A DNA stretch of 64,000 nucleotides from contig OU452198.1 of the NCBI GenBank assembly GCA_911728435.2, positions 2,294,001 through 2,358,000 on the forward strand. Reading direction: 5' to 3'. Below are positions 24,416 to 34,892 of the stretch, piece by piece (within the stretch, counting starts at the first letter, position 1; every line of letters begins with the position of its first letter). Source of the DNA: Apoderus coryli (taxonomy: Eukaryota; Arthropoda; Insecta; Coleoptera; Attelabidae). A model generated the notes under the pieces. It did not search any database and was not told the DNA's origin. It saw nothing but the letters and a program-made list of their open reading frames with translations. Position numbers and translations under genes: made by a program.

Positions 24416-25750
24416 TACCGGGAAGGGATTCGATCGATTATGGAGAAACTACACTGTGGAACAATCTGAAAATCTGGTGTGGTACTTAGGTCGACGGGAC
24501 CAAATCGGCTAAAATGTTTTCAAGTATCTAGTACTTCCGGTTATACCGGAAATGGGTGTCAACTTCCTTATTTCAAATACGACCCTAAATAAATTATATA
24601 TTTTTTGGATTCTCCTTGTAATTCTAAACATATTTCATACATAATATGTTATACCTATCGCCAGCCGTTTTCGAAATATTTGAAATTTTATGTCAAAAAT
24701 GACGTTTTCAGAATAAAGAATAATAACAATTTTTTATTATATGGAAGCTTTAATAATTTAATTTGTTAGAATATCCTAGGAGATATAGACCTATTCTAGG
24801 CGCCTACACAGAGAAAAATCTATCATATCATGAACCATATGCACATTCAATCAATGATACCATATATTCCGTATTCCACAATCAAAGCTACATTTCTTTC
24901 AATTATACTTATATGATTAATTGCGAAATATATGACTTTATTGCTTTAAGTATAAGAATTAATTGACTTCCAATCAAATGCCTCAATTATAAGAATATAT
25001 TGAAATAAAATAAAAAGTATTGATTGGACTAAGTGTCACTATCGTTGATAGAACATTTATTGCTTTTTAAGGGGAATACAGAAATTATAGACAGAATATA
25101 TTTTGGTATTGAAATAATTGTTTTGTCATTTTAAATCAATTTTATATATAATCCTGGAGAGAAATTAATTACTTAATTTAATAAAACTATCACGTTAACT
25201 AATTGTATGAAATAAAAGAAAGTTTTTATTCAAAAATAGTTTTATTAATTTTATAATACATTGTATTGTAATAAAAAAATATTACTCTATAATCACAGTA
25301 CAAAAAATAAACAATACATTAAAAGATGTATGTCATTCTAATACATGAACATTGAACATGTACGACTAACAAAATATTAAACCAAATATCGTATTTGTGC
25401 TTTTTTACCATATCTTCATAGTGTCCCACTCCCACTCGGTACTTTGTATACTGTATACCTACATCGTGTTAAAACAGGATATTTTGAATTTTGAGGTTAT
25501 CTGAGGTTGCAAAAATGTATTCCATGCTGCCATGCTATACTGGTTAATGTGAAATAAAAAGCTTAATATTCATAACTTTTGAACGGAACACCCTGAATAG
25601 TTTTGTTAAAATGTTTTTATTATGCATTATAGGTACCTCTTAAATCATTTGTTGGCTAGACCGATCTTTAATAGTATTGTTCGAAAAGCTTACACAAAAT
25701 AATTTATAGTAAAAAACTTATGATTAGATATACTTAGGAGTAAAACTTAC

Positions 25751-25805
25751 CGGAGAATATTGGAATTAGTTTGTCCAATTCTGAGGCGTTTAAGAAGTCT
25801 TCCAT
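25751..25805 (-). CDS. Candidate first exon, SAM-domain-like start
   Basis: On the minus strand an ATG opens MEDFLNASELDKLIPIFS and then a split codon, followed at once by a strong donor (G|gtaagt). The residues resemble the first helix of SAM domains found at the N-terminus of many insect uncharacterised proteins. The next exon was not found. The exon lies inside the long-TIR element, so it could be a transposon gene or a captured host exon. Only one short exon supports it. Confidence 0.3.
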
Positions 25806-27253
25806 AATATATTATTGCAGATTATAGAACTTAACTATATAGACACGCGCTACCGGCACACAAATAGAATAAATATATAAATGTAACATAACCTATTGTT
25901 TTAAGCTTTGCTAGTGACTAGGGAGTTCCGAAATTTCCCGATACATCAGCCCGAAATCTACGTTTTTATATCAATGGTTTTGAAGTAGTTTTATTATGAT
26001 ATCGGCGTATGAAAGCATTTTTTTTTAAGTCAAAAACTAATATTTACGAAGTGGGGTAGGTAGTACGAAAATCCAGTTTTTATTTAATTTATATACTTAA
26101 ATTCGATACATGCATGAGTGCAAAATGTTGGATACTCGACGTTTTGTGTTTCGATATATCGATGAATTTAGCCCGGCCCAATAATAAGCTAAGGTTGTCC
26201 CAACAATAAGAAGCATTGACTTAATATTATTTAGTTTATTTAAATAGTAGAATATGATAGCGAGTAAAATTTGATTTTGTTAATTCAATGATATATATCT
26301 AATAATCCGAGTAGAGAGATACTATTCTTCCAATGCTTTTTCTTGCTTATCGTAATATAACAATATTTGAAATAATACAATTGCAATATTAGTTGCCAAT
26401 TATTACTGTAATCATTGAAAGAAAAAATATATCTGTTTTGTGCCTAACATATATGAAATTGAATTTCAATAATATCTGGAATGTCGGATTAAGTATATAT
26501 ATAATGTTGGCCGAATTGTAATCTAATGAATTAAGTATTACTGTCATTAAACCAAAATAGAGGCAATCAAACATATCGCTAATATTGATATTACAGTAAG
26601 ATTTTTTTCTGTGTACGTATATTTTTTTAGTAAATATTAATACAGGGTATTTGAAAAAAAGGGTAAAAAATCAAATTGAAAAAAGTGTCATAATTCAAAA
26701 TTTTTAAATAGGAACCCCCCATTTTATATTTTTTTTATTTTTTTGCAACAAAAATAAGGGCAAGTTTATGAAAGGATGTCTATCGCAAAAACTGATAGTT
26801 CTCAAAATATTGGCAATTTTACATTTTTCTAATACAATAGTGATATGAATTTGAAATTTAATTGATTTTAGTTGGCCATGATGGCTTTAGATAGCAAATA
26901 AATATGACACTTGACAAAAATAATCAACAACTATGACACATTGTAGACATTAATTAGTAGTAATAATCATGGCGGGCGTATAAATTATACTAACGAATAC
27001 TATCTAAATCTGTTTATTATTTATGGAGAATAGTGCTTTTAGAAAATCCAGACTCCACTGCAAATTTTCTCAGAGATCTCGAAGTGTCCCAGTACAGGTT
27101 CATCGTCACAAATAGGTTTCCTTCGTTTTATTTTTGTCTTTACAGACCCGAAATCTTTGAAATTATCTATTATCCGTTTAACAACTTTTGGTGATGGCTT
27201 GTGTTTTTCTACCTGGCAGCAAATGTATCACACGTTTGTGACATCAGTGATGG

Positions 27254-27530
27254 GTTTGGTATATCGAAAAGCTGATTTATTCAATTGAACCTACACGAGA
27301 AAAACACAATGTCATTTCATAAAAGAAATTATATAAACAAAAAAAACAAGTCATATTTCAATAAATACTATGATAAAATAAAATTATTGGTATTTTATTT
27401 TAACATTGTGTTTTTCTCGTGTATGTTCAATTCAATAAATCAGCTTCTCGATATACCAAACCCACCACTGATGATGAGGCCGGGTGCCTCGAAACATGTA
27501 TGGTGACTGAAAGAAAAGCCTTAAAGGGAT
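27254..27530. mobile_element. Inverted Penelope-like unit
   Basis: About 58 bp at 27254-27311 (ggtttggtatatcgaaaagc ...) is repeated inverted at 27403-27464. The right arm runs into a full hammerhead motif; the left arm loses similarity inside the same ribozyme core, just after CTGATG. About 90 bp of AT-rich DNA lie between the arms. Confidence 0.6.
27463..27505 (+). ncRNA. Hammerhead ribozyme motif 2
   Basis: Order: CACCA, CTGATGA, extra T, GAGGC-CGGGT-GCCTC (5-bp stem II), GAAA, CATG, TA (cleavage after A), TGGTG. Stem I pairs perfectly (CACCA with TGGTG). The stem sequences differ from motif 1 but keep complementarity. Confidence 0.7.
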
Positions 27531-28295
27531 TTATTAAACTTATTTTGTGGAGAGTGCCTTTTATTTCCCATATCGACTATCGCACTCCACTTGAATTCCA
27601 TATGCCATACATAGTCCATATGACTACTTCTTCAAATATTCTAATTTGTTAAGATTCGTGTATAAACGGTCCCTATAATTACAACCAATTTAACTTATAA
27701 TTATGCTTATGCAATTGTCTTTATTTATGCTGTATAAACTCGGGCTTAGCCAAAATCGATAACTTTAGACAAGCGATCACATAATTTGAAGCCGTGCTAG
27801 CGGCAACACTGGGTCAGTCTCAGTCAGAGTTTGTAATAACAATGATGTGTTGTGTTACGTCGTCTCTTCTATGTGAGATTTTTTTTTTCAAATACCCTGT
27901 ATTAATATTTATTAAAAAAATATACGTAGGCGGCTAAAGTAGGTTTATATCTCCTAGGATATCCTAACAAATTCAATTATTAAAGCTTCCATATAATAAA
28001 AAATAGTTATTTTTCTTTATCCTGAAAACGTCATTTTTGACATAAAATTTCAAATATTTCGAAATATGTTTAGAATTACAAGGAGAATCCAAAAAAAATA
28101 TAATTTACATAGGGTCGCATTTGAAATAAGGAAGTTGACACCCATTTCCGGTATAACCGGAAGTGCTAGATTCTTGAAAACATTTTATCCGAATTGACCC
28201 CATCGACCTAAGTACTACACCAGATTTTCAGAGTCTTCCACAGTGTAGTTTCTCCATAATCGATCGAATCCCTTCCCGGTGGGACACCCGGTATA

Positions 28296-28873
28296 CTAAT
28301 ATTTTTCAATTTATAGCCTTTATTTTTAAAGAGCCAAATGCATTTTAAAATTTATAAACATGAATCGCTGGCGCGACAGTTTTCTTCCCTCAACAGAGGA
28401 GACTACCGCATTACAAAAATAAACCACTGGCGCGAGATGCTCTCCAGCCTCTAAATACGAGTGTATTGCAAGCAAAGCACGGGCGAAATAATAGCCCGAG
28501 TCGCGCGCCTACCTGCTTATGTCTACGTTATATACCTCGGCCATAGAATATTAACTAAAGACAAGAAGGTCCACTAGACCGCGACGAATTGCTTTATATT
28601 ATTTTATTATTATTTTAACTGTGCCTCGGCTGCCATGACGTCAGCCTATGCGACTCGCGGCAGCTTTTTATTTAATCCTCGGCATACTGACCATCGAACT
28701 TCTATAGAAAAATGGTGCTGGGAACAGCAAATAGTCTTGACCTGAGCTCACTTGACTTCGATCTCTTCCCATGCGTTTTCCGACTTGAATTGCTTAAAAG
28801 CTTACAAAGTTAGAACAAACTGTGCGCATTATTTTTGGATCACTACTGAATTTTTCTTTATTTTTCCACAGAT
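28296..28873 (+). promoter_or_regulatory. Probable promoter and 5' UTR of GMC gene A
   Basis: 28360-28700 is much richer in G+C than its neighbours. A perfect CRE palindrome TGACGTCA lies at 28636-28643. A TTATTTAA box is near 28668. Gene A's first coding exon begins with the acceptor ttttccacag just before its ATG at 28874, so at least one non-coding 5' exon must lie here or further upstream. The exact start site is not visible. Confidence 0.45.
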
Positions 28874-30937
28874 ATGAGTGCCCTTGTCCAAGCCCCACTG
28901 TCTCTATTGGGCATTGGGGGACCAACAGACCTAGCAGTTTTCATTCCAACTCTAATAGCTGCTATTGCCTACTATCAATTCGAGCAATACGATCCAGAAA
29001 GTCGACCAATAAATGTACCAACCGAAAACTTATTGGAACATTATGACTTCATTATTGTTGGAGCTGGATCTGCAGGTAATAGAGTAAGAGGCTATTAAGG
29101 CATGTGTTTCAAGTTCAAGTATTTTTTTTTAGGTGCCGTCGTAGCAAACCGCTTAAGTGAAATTGATAAATGGAAAGTTCTTCTCATTGAAGCTGGCGGT
29201 GATGAAACTGAAATATCTGATGTACCCCTAATGGCGGCTTATTTGCAATTATCATCCCTAGATTGGAAATACAAAAGCGAACCTCAAGGACAAGCATGTT
29301 TAGGTAAGACAAAGAATTACAATCTCCAAATACATTTTAATGTTTTTGTTTCAAGGAATGAACAATGGGCGCTGCAACTGGCCACGAGGCAAAGTCATTG
29401 GAGGTTCATCTGTTCTCAATTACATGCTTTACTTGCGCGGTAACAAAAAGGATTATGATATTTGGGAATCGCTAGGGAATCCTGGTTGGGGCTCCAAAAA
29501 TGTCCTACACTACTTCAAGAAATCCGAAGATAATCAGAATCCCTATTTGGCTAAGACTATGTATCATTCCACTGGAGGATTCTTGACTGTTTCTGAACCA
29601 CCGTATCGGACACCTTTGGTAATATGCCTAGAATAATCATATCCTCTTGATTTTACAACCTTTAATTTTAGGTTGCAGCTTTCATAGAAGGTGGTAAGCA
29701 ACTGGGTTACGTCAACAGAGACATCAACGGAGAATTTCAAACCGGATTTATGATGGCTCAAGGCACAGTTCGTAAGGGCTCACGATGCTCAACAGGCAAA
29801 GCATTTCTACGTCCCATACGACTACGTTCGAACCTTCACATTGCGATGAACTCCCACGTCACGAGGGTTCTTATAGATCCAACCACTAAAATCGCTTTTG
29901 GCGTTGAATTCATACGAGACGCAAAGCTTCATCGAATCAGAGCAACCAAAGAAGTCATCTTAAGTGCTGGAGCGGTAAACTCCCCACAAATTCTGATGCT
30001 AAGCGGCGTTGGACCTAAACAACAACTGGAATCGCATAAAATTCCTGTTATCCAAGATCTGCATGTTGGTGATAACATGCAGGATCATATAGGACTGGGA
30101 GGATTAACGTTTCTGATCAACAAACAGGAATCAATAACTCTTGAACGCGTCTATGCAGTTTCACCTCTGTTACAATACGCAGTTATGGGCGACGGTCCTC
30201 TAACCATCATGGGTGGAGTTGAAGGTCTTGCATTTGTTAACACGAAGTACGCCAATGCCTCAGACGATTTCCCTGATATCGAGTTTCACTTTGTTTCCGG
30301 ATCCACGCATTCAGACGAAGGTGCGCAGCTGAAGAAAGCGCATGGGTTGAGTGATGCGTTCTATAACCGAGTCTTTAAACCGATCCATAAACAAGATGCA
30401 TGGAGCGTTATACCGATGCTTCTACGCCCGAGAAGTAAAGGTCATATCAAGTTAAGGAGTCGCAGCCCGTTTGATGCTCCACTAATCTATCCCAACTATT
30501 TCTTCGATGATTTCGATATGAAAACTCTAATCGAAGGTGCTAGGATCGCTGTGGCATTGAGTCGAACACCCGCTTTCCAATCATACAAATCACGATTACA
30601 TGAATTCCCTGATTGTGCTCATATCAAACCAAAATATTCTGATGCATATTTCGAGTGTATGATTCGATTGTATTCTGCAACGATTTACCATCCGGTTGGT
30701 ACCTGTAAAATGGGTCCGTATTGGGATCAGGAGGCTGTAGTCGATCCCCAGTTGAGGGTGTATGGGATTAAGGGATTACGAGTGATTGATGCGAGTATTA
30801 TGCCGAATTTGGTTAGTGGTAATACGAATGCACCGGCGATTATGATTGGAGAAAAAGGTTCGGATTTGGTCAAGGAGTTTTGGACCAAAGCAGCTGTTAG
30901 AAGTCGAAGACGGTTTGAAGGGCGACGGGGGATTTGA
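28874..30937 (+). CDS. GMC oxidoreductase (gene A), complete, 633 aa
   Basis: Coding exons 28874-29075, 29133-29303, 29356-29618 and 29672-30937 join in frame with GT-AG introns of only 52-57 bp. Residues about 18-34 form a hydrophobic segment (signal anchor). [11 protein letters not shown] at about 57-67 is the Rossmann FAD site, with the ribose-binding Glu in LLIEAGG. Signature 1 ([19 protein letters not shown]) is near 136-160 and signature 2 ([16 protein letters not shown]) at 312-327. The catalytic pair is His552 in [11 protein letters not shown] and Asn596 in VSGNTNAP. Everything needed for FAD-dependent alcohol, sugar or ecdysteroid-type oxidation is present; the substrate cannot be read from the sequence. 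The start is the first ATG after the acceptor. It is the most compact of the three cluster members. Confidence 0.96.
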
Positions 30938-31404
30938 ACATGATGTAAATAGTTATTGATAAAGTCTTATAGTATAAGTCTTAATATTTTGATTATAGCT
31001 GTAATGGCAGCAAATCTAGATTTGATGCATTTATGTTATTGAAATGATGTTAAGCCTGTCGAATGCAAATAGCTCAAGCAACTTCAATAGGATATTGACA
31101 TCTAAGTTGGGAGGGATGTACCATCAAAAAATCCGACCAGATTGAGCACTCCCTGTGGTGATGTGGCCTGATTATTTTTATGATTTTTTGAAACTACTTA
31201 GAATCACAATCACGTAAAACTCTCTAGTCTTACAATATATTTTAAATTATATATTTTTAGAAAAAGTATTATAGATTTTATTATTTATTTTTGTTACATA
31301 TTTTTTGTCTTATTTAAATAGAGTAATTAAAAAAATTGTTAAATAGTTTTTTTTTTACAATCACTGCGACATAATCATGTTACTAAAGCATAAAGGAAAT
31401 AGCT
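30938..31404. other. 3' flank of gene A
   Basis: AT-rich, no ORF and no canonical AATAAA close to the stop codon. Nothing else is recognised. Confidence 0.45.
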
Positions 31405-31500
31405 CTTGGCCTTTTCTTTGATTTAAGCAAAGCATTTGGTTCCATAAGCCATGATCTTTGGTTTCTGAAACTGAATGCTGTTGGTATAAGAGGAACAGCT
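31405..31500 (+). mobile_element. RT fragment, plus strand
   Basis: About 30 codons read LFFDLSKAFGSISHDLWFLK then LNAVGIRG, the RT block with DLSKAFD (final Asp changed to Gly). It is a very short Jockey/BS-type relic. Confidence 0.65.
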
Positions 31501-31508
31501 ATCTTACA

Positions 31509-31650
31509 CACCCTTTGGGGGTAGAATCTACGATCAAAAATAAGACGAAAATCACTTATGTTAAAATTTCGATAAATATCTCCTTATGAAATTTTGACAT
31601 AAGTGATTTTTGTTGTATTTTTGGTCGTAGAATTCTACCCCCAAAGGGTG
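31509..31650. repeat. Palindromic fold-back, MITE-like
   Basis: Arms 31509-31570 and 31587-31650 are near-perfect inverted copies (caccctttgggggtagaat ... attctacccccaaagggtg) around a 16-base centre. It sits between two RT fragments of opposite orientation. A gggacaccctgta end follows at about 31659-31674. Confidence 0.85.
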
Positions 31651-31674
31651 GGGATTGTTTTGGGACACCCTGTA

Positions 31675-32290
31675 TAAATTTTTGGATAATTCTTGGACAT
31701 TCTGTTTGCAAACAATACAATTGAGCTTCATCAGCGTACATATGAATTTAACATTAATTTAAAATAGTAGCATGTATAAAAGGTAAAAACAGAGGGCCCA
31801 GAATAGATCCTTGCGGTACACACCTAATTACAGATGTCGCCGATGACAATTGACCTAAATAGGATACTCTTTGTAACCTTTAAATAATCTTTTAGAAGGT
31901 AACACTGACGTCAAGTCAAAACCCACAAAACGAAACAAGGACAATAGCAAATTGCGGTTAACCGTGTCAAAAGCCTTACTAAAATCCAAAAGAATCAATA
32001 CACCATAAAGTTTTTTGTCTAGACTAGTTAAGATGTCATCTGTTACCGCAACTATATAGTCAGCTCGAAATCCTGATTGAGTTTCAGGAAGGATATCATA
32101 TTTTTGAAGATGCAGACGAATTTTCTGATCCATTATCCTTTCTATAGGACTTTTGATAAAGTTGGAAGAAGAGTAATAGGACGAAGTTCTTTAAGCTCTT
32201 TCGTCGAGTCTAGTTTGGCAAGCTGAATATCACTACCTTCCTTCAACTGGACCTGGAATATAGAGAATGTCTGCTGAGTTTTAAGTTCAG
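31675..32290 (-). mobile_element. LINE reverse-transcriptase fragment, minus strand
   Basis: 31855-32133 gives ILPETQSGFRADYIVAVT, DDILTSLDKKLYGVLILLDF and SKAFDTVNRNLLLSLF. Then, with a shift, CVPQGSILGPLF at about 31780-31850 and MYADEAQLYCLQ at 31556-31741 (YADD altered to YADE). Decayed Jockey/CR1-like RT, 3' part partly under the fold-back. Confidence 0.85.
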
Positions 32291-33149
32291 TTAAGATTGG
32301 GTAAAAATTAATGCTGTTTTTTTAAATTTTCCAGAAAAGATGTCAATTTTAACAGGTCAAGAAAATCAGGTGAGGTAATTAAAATGAAATTGATTGTTTA
32401 TACTTTCTTTTTACACTGTACAGGGTGAGCAAAACTCGATCCCAGCTCTGTTATGACAAAATGAAAAGAGATTCTTAAATGGGATTAAGGTAAAAGCCAT
32501 CGAAATTTGGCACCTTATTACGGCCCATGTACAAACTTGAAATTCAATACAATTTTATAAAAAAATGGTGAAATATATTTAGATTTGGCGCTCCTTGCGT
32601 GTTTGCAAATTTGTTAAGAAGTTTGAAAAACCAAAGTAAGTGGGGGGAAGATTTGCACATGGGCGCGGTTAGTGCCGTCAAGTCGGCACGTGTCAGTTCA
32701 GTATTGAAAGTGGAGGCAAAAAGTCGTTATTTTGGTAAGTTTGTTTTTGTCATATACTTCGGTTTTTTTGCTAAAACAGCTTAATTAGACAGTGTACAAA
32801 TAAAAAGAGTACACTAGTGTAGTGAGGGTGCTAAAGCAATAGTTTTTTCATTACGTCTGGTTTAATTTTTCCATTTTTTTAAATAATAAGCCAGTTTTTA
32901 AAATAATAAATAAATAAATAATAAATACGGCCTATAGGTTGTATTTATAGGTTCTTTTTCAGATTATTTTAAATCAATTTTTTCCCTTTTTTTTAGTGCT
33001 GAACATCGATTTTTGCATATAAAGTCTTTTGGTCGTTAAACAGATTTACTTTCTAGGAGATACTGGTTTTCCTATCATAAACGAACAACTGTTAAAAAAA
33101 ATAAAGTTTTTAACTGCTAAAAACTGTAGGTACTCTAGTACAAAAATTA

Positions 33150-33815
33150 AACCGACCTAATTCATGCAAAGATGGAATACCTGGAAAGCACTGGTATAAT
33201 GGTTTTCTTAGAAGAAACCCGGAGATTACGTGCCGGGTGTCAGAATTAGTAACAGATGATAATGTCTCAATGCATTCAAAAGCGTCCAGTTCAAGCACTT
33301 GTCACTCATCTGAACAAATTATTCTCCAAGACAATACTCGCTTAGAATCTCCCGCATCAAAGGATCAGAGTGTGAAAGAACTGTTCTATAAGAAACCACC
33401 TAAATTTCCCACCCCATTTAAAGACTCTTTTTATTTCCCTAAAAAAAACCAACCAGATGCCAAAAAGCGCGTTAAAAATAACCCCTGTTGTTGCTATATC
33501 CGAGGAATTTATGGAGTACCCAAGACGCACAGAAGCAAAAGAAGTGAAAAGGAAAGCGAAACTTGTAAAACAAAAGAAGGCAAATGCGAACAAAGAAAAG
33601 TTTGTGGGAAAGACGAGCAGAAATGAAAATAACATTCAAGAACATTGTATTTTAACTGAAGATGAAAATAAAGAAAATAGAGTCATAAGACAAAACAAGG
33701 TGAAATTAAATAAGAAAGCAAACACGGCGAAGAAATGTGACCAAATTAGAGATAATGAGAATGCAAACAATGATGTAGCAGATGAACATCCAAAAATTGA
33801 TGACAGTGAACTAAA
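33150..33815 (+). pseudogene. Internally deleted pogo/Tigger-like transposase
   Basis: An N-terminal CENP-B-type DNA-binding piece (CKDGIPGKHWYNGFLRRNPE) leads directly into a low-complexity C-terminal tail (SKASSSSTCHSSEQ, then FKDSFYFPKKNQPDAKKR and, after a frameshift, TPVVAISEEFMEYPRR). The DDE catalytic domain between them is missing. Similar N- and C-terminal pieces flank the DDE domain in jerky/pogo transposases; assignment is from memory of the family. Confidence 0.55.
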
Positions 33816-33911
33816 CAGATCCCTGAACGATGGAAAAAAGAAAGTTTTGTTAAAGATTTTGGCTTCACTATCTTTAACAAAACTTTCTTTTTTCCATCGT
33901 TCAGGGATCTG
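33816..33911. repeat. Perfect hairpin, 41-bp arms
   Basis: 33816-33856 is exactly complementary to 33871-33911, with a 14-base loop. The arms include ccctgaacgatggaaaaaag. The hairpin lies at the join between the pogo-like and the Tc1-like coding remnants. Confidence 0.95.
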
Positions 33912-34160
33912 AAGAATATTTGCAATTTCTTCAAGAGCAACTTTCTGTGCTTCTCGAAAATGTCCCATTGCAGTTCCGAGCAAATATGTTATTCCAGCAT
34001 GACGGGGGCGGCGCTCCAAGCAAGAATTGCTAACACATAACTTAGAACATTTAAAGGAAAAAATTAGAAATGCATGCAATGAACTCTCAAGAGAAATGTT
34101 ATGTAAGGCCTCAGGAAGAGAAGTAAGGAGGAGATTAGATAAGCGTTTACAACTAGGAGG
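33912..34160 (+). pseudogene. Tc1/mariner-like transposase C-terminal remnant
   Basis: It reads FLQEQLSVLLENVPLQFRAN and MLFQHDGGGAP (the region of the second catalytic Asp), then in another frame LEHLKEKIRNACNELSREML and RRRLDKRLQLGG, the usual transposase end. The last part belongs to the same family as the relics at 21.6-22.2 kb and 37.0-37.5 kb. Confidence 0.65.
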
Positions 34161-34163
34161 AAC

Positions 34164-34242
34164 TTACCATTCTTACAAAAACATCTGTGTAGGTTAGGTT
34201 TTATTTTCTGTACCTACACAGATGTTTTTGTAAGAATGGTAA
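34164..34242. repeat. Perfect hairpin, 31-bp arms
   Basis: 34164-34194 is exactly complementary to 34212-34242 around a 17-base loop. Arms include cattcttacaaaaacatctg. It follows the transposase C-terminus directly. Confidence 0.95.
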
Positions 34243-34343
34243 CTTTTTTTTACCTTATGAACTTATGTATAGATTTGTTGCCCGTTGTACGTTTATTTAT
34301 TTATTTATTTTTTCTCTTATGCGTTCGTTTTTATCTTTATTGT

Positions 34344-34382
34344 AGGACTGATGATGGCTTGTTGAGCCGAAACTGGTTTCCT
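34344..34382 (+). ncRNA. Hammerhead ribozyme motif 3
   Basis: Order: AGGA, CTGATGA, extra T, GGCT-TGTTG-AGCC (stem II), GAAA, CTGG, TT (cleavage after the second T), TCCT. Stem I AGGA/TCCT and stem II both pair fully, with sequences unlike motifs 1 and 2. Confidence 0.65.
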
Positions 34383-34892
34383 TTACATAACTAAATTAAA
34401 AGTTTTTTGTGGAGTTGACTTTGAAAGTTTTTGTTTGTTTTCTTTTAAAATTTTTTAACGAATGAAGATAGCACAGTTTTTTCTTTACAAAAGTTGTTTA
34501 GAAAAATTAGCTCTTTTGAACTATGCAAAAATATAGGTATGTTTCTGGAAATAAAAGTTGATGACGTCATTTACTTCAGTTTCCAAACTTGGAAACAAAA
34601 TGAAATATGGGTTAAAATGGAGCTGCTTACTTAATCCTATTTAAGAACCTCTTTTCCGAATTTTTCTATCGTTTTTCATTTTCTCATAACAGAGCTGGGA
34701 CATCGAGTTTTGCTCACCATGTACAAAAGAATTTGTATTAATAAATAAAATATAAACAAATAAAATGTTTTTATGTGAATTCAGCAAAAATAATAATAAT
34801 AATAATTGAATCGAATATCTAGTCTAGAATTATTTCATTAGTTGTTGAACCTTTTCCAAGTTACCTTTGAGTGAATTTAACAATCGATTATA

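Larger units (their letters stand above)
26643..27899 (-). mobile_element. Nested Tc1/mariner-like element with TA target
   Basis: Termini cagggtatttgaaaaaa and the inverted ttttttcaaataccctg are each flanked by TA. On the minus strand 27040-27200 gives SPKVVKRIIDNFKDFGSVKT, a helix-turn-helix typical of IS630/Tc1 transposases, then KRRKPICDDE. The catalytic domain is missing. Outside the TA on both sides lies another about 28-bp inverted match (gtatatttttttagtaaata), so the real TIR may be longer. It interrupts the right TIR of the 24.4-28.3 kb element. Confidence 0.7.
24416..28295. mobile_element. Long-TIR DNA element, about 3.9 kb
   Basis: About 400 bp at 24416-24830 is repeated in inverted orientation at 27931-28295. 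Shared blocks include gggaagggattcgatcgatt, ggttataccggaa and catttttgacataaaatttc. The inner end of the right repeat is displaced: its continuation is at about 26592-26607, the far side of a second transposon inserted there. The interior carries a possible small first exon on the minus strand, but no transposase. Confidence 0.7.
32421..34721 (+). mobile_element. TIR-bounded composite DNA element
   Basis: The left end cagggtgagcaaaactcgat and right end atcgagttttgctcaccatg are inverted copies extending about 48 bp, each next to TA, as for Tc1/mariner-superfamily elements. Inside are an internally deleted pogo-like transposase, a perfect 41-bp-arm hairpin, the C-terminus of a different transposase, a perfect 31-bp-arm hairpin and a hammerhead motif. 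Confidence 0.75.
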
